A DNA stretch of 15,013 nt, taken from assembly GCA_958427375.1 (NCBI GenBank), contig CAUABY010000023.1:1-15013 (forward strand). The letters are read 5' to 3'. This document shows positions 6,302-13,991 of this stretch, in pieces; positions within the stretch are counted from its first letter, which is position 1, and every line of letters starts with the position of its first letter. The notes beneath the pieces were generated by a model. The model saw only the letters and a program-made list of their open reading frames with translations, did no database searches and had not been told where the DNA came from. This stretch comes from an uncultured Eubacteriales bacterium. GTDB lineage: Bacteria; Bacillota; Clostridia; Oscillospirales; Oscillospiraceae. A program made the position numbers and the translations under genes.

Positions 6302-7407
6302 GGAAAAGATTTGCAGCACTGCTGCTGTTTATTGCCATTTTCACGCTCAATTCCGCTTCTGCCTGCGCCGAAGGGCTGACGGACGAGCTTGAGACGATGA
6401 GCGGTATGAGTGAGGCCATGGACAAGCTCCCGGATGAGGCAAAGGAGATAAGCGGCACATTGGATGACAGCGGCAGATATGATTCCACTGGTGCGCTGGG
6501 CAGATTGTGGCGGAAAATTGTTAAGGACACAAGTGATGAGATAAACGACAATATAAAAAGCGCCGCCGCTATAGTTGCCATCTCTCTGCTCTCGTCAATC
6601 GCGGCGACCCTGACGAGCAGCAAATCTATTCAGGAATATATAAACGTTGCTGCTGTGTGTGCCGCGGCCTTGGTGCTCATAAAAAGCGTTGACGGCATCG
6701 TCACACAAACCTCGAACGCCATAACGCTTATGACTGACTATTCGCGCGCCGCGCTCCCGGCGGTTTTTTCGGCGGCTGCCGCCTGCGGCGCGATTGTGTC
6801 TTCGTCAGCCCGGTATGCCGCGGTATGTATTGCCATAGATATCCTTATGAGCCTTGCAGGGCGCGTCGTAATCCCGCTGACTTACGCCTTTCTTTCGCTT
6901 GCGCTCTGCCGGGGAATATTTGATAATCCCCTGCTCAAAACATGCCAGCGCTTTGCAAAATGGCTTGCCACAACATTTATGACCCTATTTACTATCGTGT
7001 TCAGCGGATATATCGGCCTCACAGGAATAGTTACAAGCGGCGTGGACGCTGTGGCCGCACGAACTGCCCGCACGGTTATATCCACGACACTCCCCGTGGT
7101 GGGCGGCATTATATCCGACGCAGCGTCCACCGTGCTCGCCGCGGCGGGGCTGATAAAAAACTCAGCCGGGGCGCTTAGTCTTATCGCGGTGGCGGCGCTG
7201 TGCGCGGGGCCGTTTGTGATGCTCGCGGTGAAGATGCTGCTCTTCCGCGCCGCCGCGACTGCCTGTGACATGGTGCCAAACGCCAGGCTGTCCGGCTTTG
7301 TCAATGATGTGGGGACGGCGCTCAGCCTGCTGCTGGGGCTCGTGGGCTGCTGTGCGATAATGCTTTTTATCTCGTTTACGGCGGCGATAAGGGTGGTGAC
7401 AACATAG
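6298..7407 (+). CDS. spoIIIAE: Stage III sporulation protein AE
   Basis: This 369-residue protein begins with a signal peptide (positive MRKR, a hydrophobic core at 5-17, probable cleavage after A-C-A at residue 24). It then has a short charged region and roughly seven or eight hydrophobic segments. That is the SpoIIIAE plan (about 399 residues in Bacillus), the large polytopic subunit of the SpoIIIA channel. The ATG at 6298 is chosen because GGGGAG lies just upstream, it overlaps the spoIIIAD stop, and it places the signal peptide at the N-terminus. An in-frame ATG at 6136 would add an Arg-rich shadow of spoIIIAD. The TAG stop shares its last G with the next GTG start. Confidence 0.94.
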   Translation: MRKRFAALLLFIAIFTLNSASACAEGLTDELETMSGMSEAMDKLPDEAKEISGTLDDSGRYDSTGALGRLWRKIVKDTSDEINDNIKSAAAIVAISLLSSIAATLTSSKSIQEYINVAAVCAAALVLIKSVDGIVTQTSNAITLMTDYSRAALPAVFSAAAACGAIVSSSARYAAVCIAIDILMSLAGRVVIPLTYAFLSLALCRGIFDNPLLKTCQRFAKWLATTFMTLFTIVFSGYIGLTGIVTSGVDAVAARTARTVISTTLPVVGGIISDAASTVLAAAGLIKNSAGALSLIAVAALCAGPFVMLAVKMLLFRAAATACDMVPNARLSGFVNDVGTALSLLLGLVGCCAIMLFISFTAAIRVVTT

Positions 7408-7886
7408 TGTACGGCGTTTTGCGTGAAATCTGCGCGCTGTCCATACTCTGCGGCGTGGCTGTGAGCATCACACCGGAGGGCGGCGCGAAGCGCGTTATCG
7501 GAATACTATCCTCAGCAATATTGATAATAGCGATAATAACGCCGCTGAAAGACTTTGATTTTGAGAACTACGCGCTGGAGCTCGCCAGGTACAGGGAGCA
7601 GGAGGCGGAGCTGACGGCCAAGGGCGAGGAGATAAACGAACGGCTCAACCGGCTTGTCATAGAGCAGGAATGTCAGGCATATATTATGGACAAAGCCATA
7701 GAAATCGGCTTTGAGGTGAAGGAGGCAAAGGTGACACTGCAATGGAGTACGGAGGGTGTATGGGTGCCATATTCGGCTGAGATAAGCGGAGAAGCCACGC
7801 CTGAAGAGCGCCTGCGCTTGGGCGAGAGTATCAAGGCCGGGCTTGGTATACCTCCAGAGAGAGTGGTTTGGGCAGTAAATGAGTGA
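7407..7886 (+). CDS. spoIIIAF: Stage III sporulation protein AF
   Basis: This 159-residue protein has two N-terminal membrane helices (about residues 6-21 and 29-46), a charged, probably coiled-coil stretch (about 51-88) and a C-terminal alpha/beta domain ending in a GIPPERVVW block. This matches SpoIIIAF, whose soluble domain is structurally related to ring-forming secretion proteins. It starts at GTG, sharing one base with the spoIIIAE stop (TAGTG), and overlaps spoIIIAG by eight bases. These junctions suggest tight coupling of subunit synthesis. Confidence 0.92.
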   Translation: MYGVLREICALSILCGVAVSITPEGGAKRVIGILSSAILIIAIITPLKDFDFENYALELARYREQEAELTAKGEEINERLNRLVIEQECQAYIMDKAIEIGFEVKEAKVTLQWSTEGVWVPYSAEISGEATPEERLRLGESIKAGLGIPPERVVWAVNE

Positions 7887-8208
7887 ACTGAAAGAGAAAG
7901 CGGCTAAGCTCGATAAATATAAATATCCGCTGATAGTACTTGTGCTGGGCGTATTATTGATGCTCATGCCGACAAAGAGCAGTGCCGTCAGCACCGCAAA
8001 CGCGGCGGACTCACCGCTGCAAACCGTACTCACGCGCACGAAAGGCGTGGGGGAGGCGGCGGTTATAGTCTCAGACAACGGTGTGGTTGTCGTGTGCGAG
8101 GGCGCGGACAACGCAAAGGTACGCTTGGATATTTTACGGGCAGTAAGCTCATATACTGGTTTTGGCTCAGATAAGATTACGATACTTAAAATGAGTGAAT
8201 CAAAATAG
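7879..8208 (+). CDS. spoIIIAG: Stage III sporulation protein AG, unusually short form
   Basis: This 109-residue protein sits in the spoIIIAG slot and keeps the family core: a charged N-terminus, one membrane helix (about 16-31), a short linker, then a ring-building motif (helix 46-55 ending in K-G-V-G, strand 58-65, strand GVVVVCEGA 68-76, helix 77-93, strand 99-105). SpoIIIAG forms a large ring in the space between mother cell and forespore. The Bacillus protein is about 229 residues, with a long insertion between the first two strands that builds a vertical beta-triangle. Here that insertion is reduced to a turn (D66-N67). The frame is intact, with no sign of frameshift or deletion scar. 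Identity rests on position plus motif; the missing insert is seen directly. Confidence 0.9.
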   Translation: MSELKEKAAKLDKYKYPLIVLVLGVLLMLMPTKSSAVSTANAADSPLQTVLTRTKGVGEAAVIVSDNGVVVVCEGADNAKVRLDILRAVSSYTGFGSDKITILKMSESK

Positions 8209-8226
8209 GGAGGAGCAAGCAGCTTT

Positions 8227-8766
8227 ATGAAAAACAGGAAACGGAATCTTACGATGCTTGCCGTGCTGATATTTGTCGGCGCGGCTGTAGCGCTCAACTG
8301 GTCGTACAACAGCAGATGGGGGATGCCAGATGCGGAGATGGTCGCGGCGGAGGATGAGGCCATGATGAAAGCCAGCACGCAGGCGGCGGGAGGCAATGTG
8401 CTCGTTGGCTCGGAATACTTTGCTGAGGCGAGGCTGACACGGCAGGTATCGCGCGATGAGGCGCTTGAGCTGCTGCAAACAGCTGCCACTGCCGAGACCG
8501 CGTCACAGGAGACTATTGACAGCGCCATGAACGCCATATCTGCCATGGCAACAAACTCCATGCAGGAATCGCAGATTGAAAACCTGCTCATTGCTAAGAA
8601 CTTTGCCGACTGTGTTGTGTACATAGGCAACGACAGCATAACGGTTGCGGTTCCGGCGCCGGCTGACGGGCTGACCTCAGAGGCCGTGGCACAGATAACA
8701 GATATAATCTGCTCGGAAACGATGTATCAGGCCTCTCAGCTGAGCATAATCGAGGTAAAATCATAA
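8227..8766 (+). CDS. spoIIIAH: Stage III sporulation protein AH, partner of SpoIIQ
   Basis: This 179-residue protein has a short basic N-terminus, one membrane helix (about residues 8-24), a linker, and a C-terminal ring-building domain (about 68-177) with the typical E-S-Q-I-E-N-L-L-I-A-K-N-F-x-D-C-V block near residues 114-130. SpoIIIAH of the mother cell binds forespore SpoIIQ across the intermembrane space. It is somewhat shorter than the Bacillus form (218), mainly in the linker. GGAGGAG precedes the ATG with fairly long spacing (about 11 bases). It is the last gene of the operon before the terminator at 8774. Confidence 0.94.
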   Translation: MKNRKRNLTMLAVLIFVGAAVALNWSYNSRWGMPDAEMVAAEDEAMMKASTQAAGGNVLVGSEYFAEARLTRQVSRDEALELLQTAATAETASQETIDSAMNAISAMATNSMQESQIENLLIAKNFADCVVYIGNDSITVAVPAPADGLTSEAVAQITDIICSETMYQASQLSIIEVKS

Positions 8767-8773
8767 AAATACC

Positions 8774-8804
8774 CGGCACATGTTGAGCCATGTGCCGTTT
8801 TTTT
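8774..8804 (+). terminator. Intrinsic terminator of the spoIIIA operon
   Basis: A perfect 9-bp stem (8774-8782 with 8789-8797) with a six-base loop is followed by seven T residues (8798-8804). It begins eight bases after the spoIIIAH stop and separates sporulation genes from the housekeeping operon that follows. Confidence 0.93.
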
Positions 8805-8834
8805 GTATATAAAATGCATTTTTCATTATTTGTC

Positions 8835-8863
8835 TTTATTTTTTCTGAATAACGTGGTAAAAT
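8835..8863 (+). promoter_or_regulatory. Extended -10 promoter for the asp23-nusB operon
   Basis: TAAAAT at 8858-8863 is preceded by TGG, making an extended -10 element (TGnTAAAAT). The -35 region at 8835-8840 (TTTATT) is weak at 17-base spacing, and the upstream stretch 8815-8845 is strongly T-rich. Transcription would start near 8870, just before the GGAGGAAA ribosome binding site at 8881. Confidence 0.6.
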
Positions 8864-8892
8864 ACTCTGACATCATTGTAGGAGGAAATACC

Positions 8893-9255
8893 ATGGGTGA
8901 GAATTACATTACCTGTCAGGAAGCCAACGGCAGCATAAATATTTCGGAGGAAGTTATATCCACTCTTGTCAGAGCGGCAATTACTCAGGTTGAGGGTGTG
9001 GCCGGTCTGTCCAACACCTCCGGCGCGGAGCTTGTTGAGCTCATAGGTATCAAGAGCCTTTCCAAGGGCGTAAAGGTGCAGTTTGTTGATGGTAAAATTA
9101 TTGTTGACGCTATTATCACCGTATCTTACGGCAACAATATTGTCAATGTTGCAAAGGCGGTTCAGGAAGAGGTTTTGAGCGCTGTGCAGTCCGCCACCGG
9201 GCTTGAGAGCGCAGAGGTTAATGTTCACGTTTCGGGCGTGGCATTTGATAAATAA
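8893..9255 (+). CDS. Asp23/Gls24 family envelope stress protein
   Basis: This 120-residue soluble protein has the Asp23/Gls24 (DUF322) pattern: an N-terminal G-S-I-N-I-S-E-E-V-I block, the V-E-G-V-A-G-L motif near residues 33-39, a strand with KIIVDAIITVSYG, and a C-terminal amphipathic helix ending in V-N-V-H-V-S-G-V. It corresponds to YqhY, which sits before nusB in Bacillus and is linked there to control of acetyl-CoA carboxylase. The role in this organism cannot be inferred from sequence. The ATG at 8893 follows GGAGGAAA at the right distance. An upstream in-frame ATG at 8803 overlaps the terminator and is not used. Confidence 0.92.
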   Translation: MGENYITCQEANGSINISEEVISTLVRAAITQVEGVAGLSNTSGAELVELIGIKSLSKGVKVQFVDGKIIVDAIITVSYGNNIVNVAKAVQEEVLSAVQSATGLESAEVNVHVSGVAFDK

Positions 9256-9273
9256 ATCTCGGAGGAATTTTAG

Positions 9274-9789
9274 ATGACGAGAACCACAGCCAGAGAAATA
9301 GCTATCCAGCTTGGGTTCGCGGCCGCGGCAGGCAAGGTTGAGCCGCAGGAGCTGTTTGACAGTTTCTTTTCGCAGGAGCATTACGCAACGCTCGCCGCTG
9401 AAGATGAGCTTTACAGTGAGTACCCCGGCAAAAGTCAGCTCAATTATATCCGCGATTTGACCTATACCATGGCTGACCGCCGGCAGGAGATTGACGAGTA
9501 TATTGAGCGCTATGCAATAGGCTGGAAGAGCGGCCGCATCTCCAAGACCGCCCTTGCCGTTTTGCGCTGTGCCGTGTGCGAGATACTCTTTATGGACGTG
9601 CCGCCCTCTGCCGCAATCAATGAGGCGGTTGAGCTTGCAAAGGGCTATGATGAGCCGGAGACTGTCGCCTTTATCAATGGTGTGCTCGGCGGATTTGTGC
9701 GCGGCGAGTTTTCCAAGCCGCAGGAGCCTGACGGCACGGAGAGCGTTGAAACGGCCGAGCCGCTTGAAACCACCGAGGCCGGAGAATGA
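9274..9789 (+). CDS. nusB: Transcription antitermination factor NusB
   Basis: This 171-residue protein matches NusB, which with NusE (S10) binds boxA RNA in rRNA antitermination complexes. It is all-helical, with family blocks TARE at residues 4-7, ISKTALAVLRCAVCEILF near 89-106, and P-x-x-A-I-N-E-A-V-E-L-A-K near 109-121, then VAFINGVLGG near 129-138. NusB is usually 130-150 residues; the excess is a hydrophilic, Glu/Thr-rich tail of about 25 residues (147-171). GGAGG lies about nine bases before the ATG. Its stop overlaps the xseA start by four bases. Confidence 0.95.
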   Translation: MTRTTAREIAIQLGFAAAAGKVEPQELFDSFFSQEHYATLAAEDELYSEYPGKSQLNYIRDLTYTMADRRQEIDEYIERYAIGWKSGRISKTALAVLRCAVCEILFMDVPPSAAINEAVELAKGYDEPETVAFINGVLGGFVRGEFSKPQEPDGTESVETAEPLETTEAGE

Positions 9790-11000
9790 GCACGGAGATG
9801 AGGACGCTCACCGTCACAGAGCTCAATAGCCATATAAAAGGGCTTATTGACGCGGATCCGGCGCTTTCCACCGTGTGTGTGAGAGGTGAGCTGTCAAATT
9901 ACAAAATCTACCCATCCGGGCATCACTACTTTACACTCAAAGACAGTGAGAGCAGCCTGCGCTGTGTAATGTTCAAAAGCAGCGCTATCAAACTGAGTTT
10001 TCACCCCGAAAGCGGTATGAGCGTTACGGCCTTTGGGCGCATCTCAGTTTTCCCGCGCGACGGGGCATATCAGCTTTATTGCAACGGTCTTATGCCTGAG
10101 GGAACAGGTGATTTACAGCTCGCTTTTGAGCAGCTGAAAAAGAAGCTCGACGAGGAGGGGCTTTTTGACAGAGCTCATAAAAAGCCCTTGCCGCGCTTCC
10201 CGGAGAAGATTGCGATAATAACATCGTCCGCCGGCGCCGCCGTACACGATATGATTCGTATACTTGGCCATCGCTGGCCGATGACCAAGGTTCTGCTTTT
10301 GCCCGTGCGCGTTCAGGGCGTTGAAGCCCCGGCGGAAATCGTCGGCGCGATACGCTACGCAAACGAGTTTAATGTGGCAGACCTTATTATAACCGGCCGC
10401 GGCGGCGGCTCTATAGAGGATTTGTGGGCATTTAACGATGAGCGCGTGGCGCGCGCGATCTATGCCTCGGATATCCCGGTTATCTCCGCCGTAGGCCATG
10501 AGCCGGATGTTACAATATCGGACTATGTGGCGGATGTGCGCGCCTCGACCCCATCCAATGCGGCGGAGCTTGCGGTGCCGGACATGAATGAGTTTGAGGA
10601 TATGCTAAAAAGCTATGAAATCCGCGCGGGCCACGCCATGAAAAAGCAGTTTTCCGCACTGCGCTCGCGTCTCGATGCGCTTTCCACACGCCGTGTCATG
10701 GCAGAGCCTATGACGCTCATTGATAACCGGCGGATTGAAGTCGACCATAGGCGTGATGAGCTCATCTCCGCGCAGGAGAGGATTATAAGCGGGAAAAAGC
10801 ACGAATTTGTCCGCCTTGCCGCCGCGCTTGACGCGATGAGCCCGCTGAAGGTTCTTACGCGCGGCTATGCCATTGCCTTAGACGGCGAAGGCAAAACCTT
10901 GAAGAGCGTCGGCAAAATAGAAGCCGGTGACAAACTGTCAGTAAGATTGGCGGACGGTGTGGCCGCCTGCACGGTCGACAGCACAGAAAAACTGCCCTGA
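9786..11000 (+). CDS. xseA: Exodeoxyribonuclease VII large subunit
   Basis: This 404-residue catalytic subunit of exonuclease VII degrades single-stranded DNA to short oligonucleotides with XseB. An N-terminal OB-fold domain (about residues 5-105, with VCVRGELSNYKIYPSGHHYF) is followed by the catalytic region with GRGGGSIEDLWAFND at 204-218 and HEPDVTISDYVADVRASTPS at 238-257. A coiled-coil stretch near 270-345 would bind XseB, and a final conserved GYAI block follows near 363-366. The length is near normal (about 400-450). Start and stop fit tight operon packing between nusB and xseB. Confidence 0.96.
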   Translation: MSTEMRTLTVTELNSHIKGLIDADPALSTVCVRGELSNYKIYPSGHHYFTLKDSESSLRCVMFKSSAIKLSFHPESGMSVTAFGRISVFPRDGAYQLYCNGLMPEGTGDLQLAFEQLKKKLDEEGLFDRAHKKPLPRFPEKIAIITSSAGAAVHDMIRILGHRWPMTKVLLLPVRVQGVEAPAEIVGAIRYANEFNVADLIITGRGGGSIEDLWAFNDERVARAIYASDIPVISAVGHEPDVTISDYVADVRASTPSNAAELAVPDMNEFEDMLKSYEIRAGHAMKKQFSALRSRLDALSTRRVMAEPMTLIDNRRIEVDHRRDELISAQERIISGKKHEFVRLAAALDAMSPLKVLTRGYAIALDGEGKTLKSVGKIEAGDKLSVRLADGVAACTVDSTEKLP

Positions 11001-11010
11001 GGTGAATTCT

Positions 11011-11247
11011 ATGGCAACAAAAAAGAAAAGCTTTGAGGACTCCGTGGCAAGGCTTGACGAGATAGTCAGGCATCTTGAAGCGGGTGATATGCCGCTGGCG
11101 GAGTCGCTCACCATGTTTGAAGAGGGTACGAAATTGATTGCTGACTGCACCAAATTCCTTGACGAGGCGGAGCAGAAAGTGGTTAAGCTCAAGAAAGGGC
11201 CGGACAGAGCTCCGATTGAGCTGCCGTTTGAGGATGAAGAGAAATGA
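11011..11247 (+). CDS. xseB: Exodeoxyribonuclease VII small subunit
   Basis: This 78-residue helical protein carries the XseB signature: S-F-E-D-S-V-A-R-L-D-E-I-V-R-H-L-E near residues 7-23, then P-L-A-E-S-L-T-M-F-E-E-G near 29-40. It binds the coiled coil of XseA to form exonuclease VII. The ATG at 11011 is chosen because GAGGTGA lies just upstream and the protein then begins as the family does. An in-frame ATG at 10957 inside xseA is rejected. It overlaps ispA by four bases. Confidence 0.95.
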   Translation: MATKKKSFEDSVARLDEIVRHLEAGDMPLAESLTMFEEGTKLIADCTKFLDEAEQKVVKLKKGPDRAPIELPFEDEEK

Positions 11248-12113
11248 CAGGTAAAGAATATAAAGAGTATATAGAAAGCGCGCTTGAAAAATCGTTCAAG
11301 GGCGCGGATAATCTGCCGCTGGCAGGGCTTGCAGAGGCCATGCGCTACAGTCTGCTTGCAGGCGGCAAGCGCATCCGCCCAATGCTTGTGCTGGAGTTTT
11401 GCCGCATATCCGGAGGCGATATCGAGGCCGCACTGCCTGTCGCCTGCGGAATTGAGATGCTGCACACCTACAGCCTCATTCACGACGACCTGCCCTGCAT
11501 GGATAATGACGATCTGCGCCGCGGCAGACCGACAAACCACAAGGTTTACGGCGAATGTGCTGCCACGCTTGCGGGAGACGCGCTTCAGGCCGAGGCCTTT
11601 CGCACGGTGCTCTCAGCTGAGCTCCCTGCGGAGTGCCGGGCGAACTGCGCTGAGATTCTGGCCTCCGCTGTCGGACTTGACGGCATGTGCGGCGGGCAGT
11701 ATCTTGACATGCTCTGGGAGGGCAGAAAGCTTGATGAGCAGGAGCTCACGGAGATAAACAGCCGCAAAACCGGCGCGCTTTTGACGGCTGCCTGTCAGAT
11801 GGGTGTTGCCGCGGCGGGCGGAACCCAGATTCAGCTTGACGCCGCCGGGCACTTCGGCGCGGCCATCGGTATGGCTTTCCAAATCCGTGACGATATGCTG
11901 GACGTACTCAGCACGGCGGAGGAGCTGGGCAAACCTATTGGCTCCGACGCACAGGAGAATAAGAACACATATATGGCGCTCATGGGCGAGGAAGGCTGCC
12001 GCAAGACTGTAGAGAATCTCACGGCCTTTGCAAAGTCTGTACTTGATGAGGCGTTTGACGATACGGCCTTTTTGCACGAACTGGCGGATGAATTAGCCAC
12101 AAGAAATAAATAA
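11244..12113 (+). CDS. ispA: Farnesyl/geranyl diphosphate synthase (short-chain polyprenyl synthase)
   Basis: This 289-residue enzyme condenses isopentenyl diphosphate with allylic diphosphates to give geranyl and farnesyl diphosphate, precursors of undecaprenyl and other isoprenoids. GGKRIRP is at residues 40-46. The first Asp-rich motif is DDLPCMDNDD (81-90), followed by RRGRPTNH (92-99). GGQYLDM is near 150-156, and the second Asp-rich motif is FQIRDDMLD (212-220). The two-residue insertion in the first motif fits bacterial type II FPP synthases. The gene lies directly before dxs, which feeds the same pathway. Exact chain length cannot be proven from sequence. Confidence 0.94.
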   Translation: MTGKEYKEYIESALEKSFKGADNLPLAGLAEAMRYSLLAGGKRIRPMLVLEFCRISGGDIEAALPVACGIEMLHTYSLIHDDLPCMDNDDLRRGRPTNHKVYGECAATLAGDALQAEAFRTVLSAELPAECRANCAEILASAVGLDGMCGGQYLDMLWEGRKLDEQELTEINSRKTGALLTAACQMGVAAAGGTQIQLDAAGHFGAAIGMAFQIRDDMLDVLSTAEELGKPIGSDAQENKNTYMALMGEEGCRKTVENLTAFAKSVLDEAFDDTAFLHELADELATRNK

Positions 12114-12123
12114 AAATTATTTT

Positions 12124-12128
12124 AGGGG
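12124..12128 (+). promoter_or_regulatory. Ribosome binding site supporting a TTG start for dxs
   Basis: AGGGG ends six bases before the TTG at 12135. No ATG or GTG in the same frame lies nearby, and the Dxs N-terminus begins immediately, so TTG is the likely start. Confidence 0.65.
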
Positions 12129-12134
12129 TAAGCT

Positions 12135-13991
12135 TTGAGTATTATAGAGAGAATAAACTCTTCTGACGATATTAAAAAGCTCAGCAATGACGAGCTTGTG
12201 ACGCTGTGTGCGGAACTCAGAGAGTTTCTGATTCAAAATGTGTCAAAGACCGGCGGCCATCTCGCCTCAAATCTTGGGGCTGTTGAGCTGACCGTCGCAC
12301 TGCACAGGGTCTATGACACCTCAGTGGACCGCATCGTTTTTGACGTCGGACACCAGAGCTATATACATAAAATAATAACAGGCCGCCGCGACAAATTTTC
12401 TACGCTTCGCCAGCACGGGGGATTGTCAGGCTTTCCAAAGCCCTATGAGAGCCGCGACGATGCTTTCATTGCCGGGCATGCGTCAAACTCAGTGTCAGTT
12501 GCCGCAGGTATGGCGCGCGCAAGGAGATTTACCGGCGAAAAGTATGATGTTGCCGCCGTTATCGGAGATGGTGCTCTGACCGGCGGACTTGCGTATGAAG
12601 GACTTGAGGATGCCGCTTCGGACGGGGAACCAATAGTTATCATACTCAATGACAACAAAATGTCCATCAGCAAAAATGTCGGCGGCATGTCTCACGTGCT
12701 GGCGGATTTGCGCTATAGGCCGGCATATCTCAGCTTCAAACAGGTTTATAGAACCGTTATGAAGAAAGCGCCGGCGCTGTATAACTTTAACCATAAGATT
12801 AAAGAGTGCCTTAAACGGTACTTGCTGCGCGGCAATACTTTCTCGCAGATGGGTTTTGAATATATCGGCCCTGTTGACGGGCACGATGTGCGCGCGCTCG
12901 AACGGGCGATCAGGCTTGCCAAGGACATGGAGGAGCCGGTTATAGTACACGTCCTCACTACAAAGGGCAAGGGCTGCTTCTATGCTGAGCGCTACCCGGA
13001 CAAATATCACGGGGTCGGCCCATTCGACCCGGCAACGGGAGAGATTAAGGACTCAAAACCGGGCTTTTCCGATTATCTCGGCCAGTACATGTGCGAATTT
13101 GCCTCGCGTGACAGACGCATCTGCACTGTTACTGCCGCCATGTGCGGCGGCACAGGGCTGACCGAGTTTGAAAAGGAGTTCCCGGATAGATTTGTTGATG
13201 TCGGCATAGCCGAGGAGCATGCGGCGGCAATGACCGCCGGTATGGCAAAACAGGGCGCACTGCCGGTATTTGCTGTGTATTCAAGCTTTTTGCAGCGCGC
13301 GTATGATATGCTCATACACGATGTGTCACTGCAAAAGCTCCACGTGGTTTTCTGCGTTGACAGGGCGGGCCTTGTTGGCAGCGACGGCGAGACGCACCAC
13401 GGACTATTTGATGTGAATTATCTTGGCTCAGTGCCGGGGATGAACATCATGTGCCCTGCAAGCTTTCAGGAGCTGCATGATATGCTTGCCGAGGCAATAT
13501 TCAATGCTGACGGGCCAGTAGCCGTGCGCTATCCGCGCGGCGGAGAGGGTGCCTATCGTGAAAGTTGCCTTGAGGCTGAGAGTATACTTCGTACCGGGCG
13601 CGATGTTACCATTGTGACCTACGGCACCATGATAAATCAGGCGCTGACGGCGGCGGATATGCTTGAGAAAGAGCATATTGAAGCCGAGGTTATAAAGCTC
13701 GGCATAATAAAGCCCAATAATTTTGAGCTGACGATGTCATCACTTACTAAAACTTCGTCGCTTCTTGTGGCGGAGGAGGTATGCGCCGCGGGCTGTGTCG
13801 GTCAGCAGGTTCTGGCGCTGTGCGCGGAAAGCGGCATTGAGCTCAAATCTGCCAAGCTCGCAAATCTCGGTGACGGGATAATCCCGCAGGGCACGGTTGC
13901 CGAGCTTCTGCATGATAACGGCCTCGATGCCGCCGGACTTGCTGAGAGCGTGAAAAATATGATTGAAACAAAACATGTGGTGCTACAATGA
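12135..13991 (+). CDS. dxs: 1-deoxy-D-xylulose-5-phosphate synthase
   Basis: This 618-residue thiamine-diphosphate enzyme joins pyruvate and glyceraldehyde 3-phosphate in the first step of the MEP isoprenoid pathway. Visible parts are GGHLASNLG (40-48) with the conserved His42, DVGHQSY (70-76), the ThDP/Mg motif from GDG at 144-146 to N-D-N at 172-174, and DVGIAEEHAAAMTAG near 355-369 with the catalytic Glu360. The transketolase-type pyrimidine-binding domain and C-terminal domain follow. Length is normal for Dxs. The start is TTG, a rare codon that lowers initiation and may set the dose of this pathway-entry enzyme. Its stop overlaps tlyA in ATGA. Confidence 0.96.
   Translation: MSIIERINSSDDIKKLSNDELVTLCAELREFLIQNVSKTGGHLASNLGAVELTVALHRVYDTSVDRIVFDVGHQSYIHKIITGRRDKFSTLRQHGGLSGFPKPYESRDDAFIAGHASNSVSVAAGMARARRFTGEKYDVAAVIGDGALTGGLAYEGLEDAASDGEPIVIILNDNKMSISKNVGGMSHVLADLRYRPAYLSFKQVYRTVMKKAPALYNFNHKIKECLKRYLLRGNTFSQMGFEYIGPVDGHDVRALERAIRLAKDMEEPVIVHVLTTKGKGCFYAERYPDKYHGVGPFDPATGEIKDSKPGFSDYLGQYMCEFASRDRRICTVTAAMCGGTGLTEFEKEFPDRFVDVGIAEEHAAAMTAGMAKQGALPVFAVYSSFLQRAYDMLIHDVSLQKLHVVFCVDRAGLVGSDGETHHGLFDVNYLGSVPGMNIMCPASFQELHDMLAEAIFNADGPVAVRYPRGGEGAYRESCLEAESILRTGRDVTIVTYGTMINQALTAADMLEKEHIEAEVIKLGIIKPNNFELTMSSLTKTSSLLVAEEVCAAGCVGQQVLALCAESGIELKSAKLANLGDGIIPQGTVAELLHDNGLDAAGLAESVKNMIETKHVVLQ

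Noticed and set aside
7512..8639. Long minus-strand frame (375 codons) opposite spoIIIAF-spoIIIAH
   Set aside because: It is antisense to three clear spoIIIA genes, is Ser/Ala-rich as expected from a shadow frame, and matches no family I recognise.
8803..8892. Longer Asp23 protein starting at the ATG at 8803
   Set aside because: That ATG overlaps the T-tract of the spoIIIA terminator and precedes the promoter; the ATG at 8893 has a perfect ribosome binding site and family-like N-terminus.
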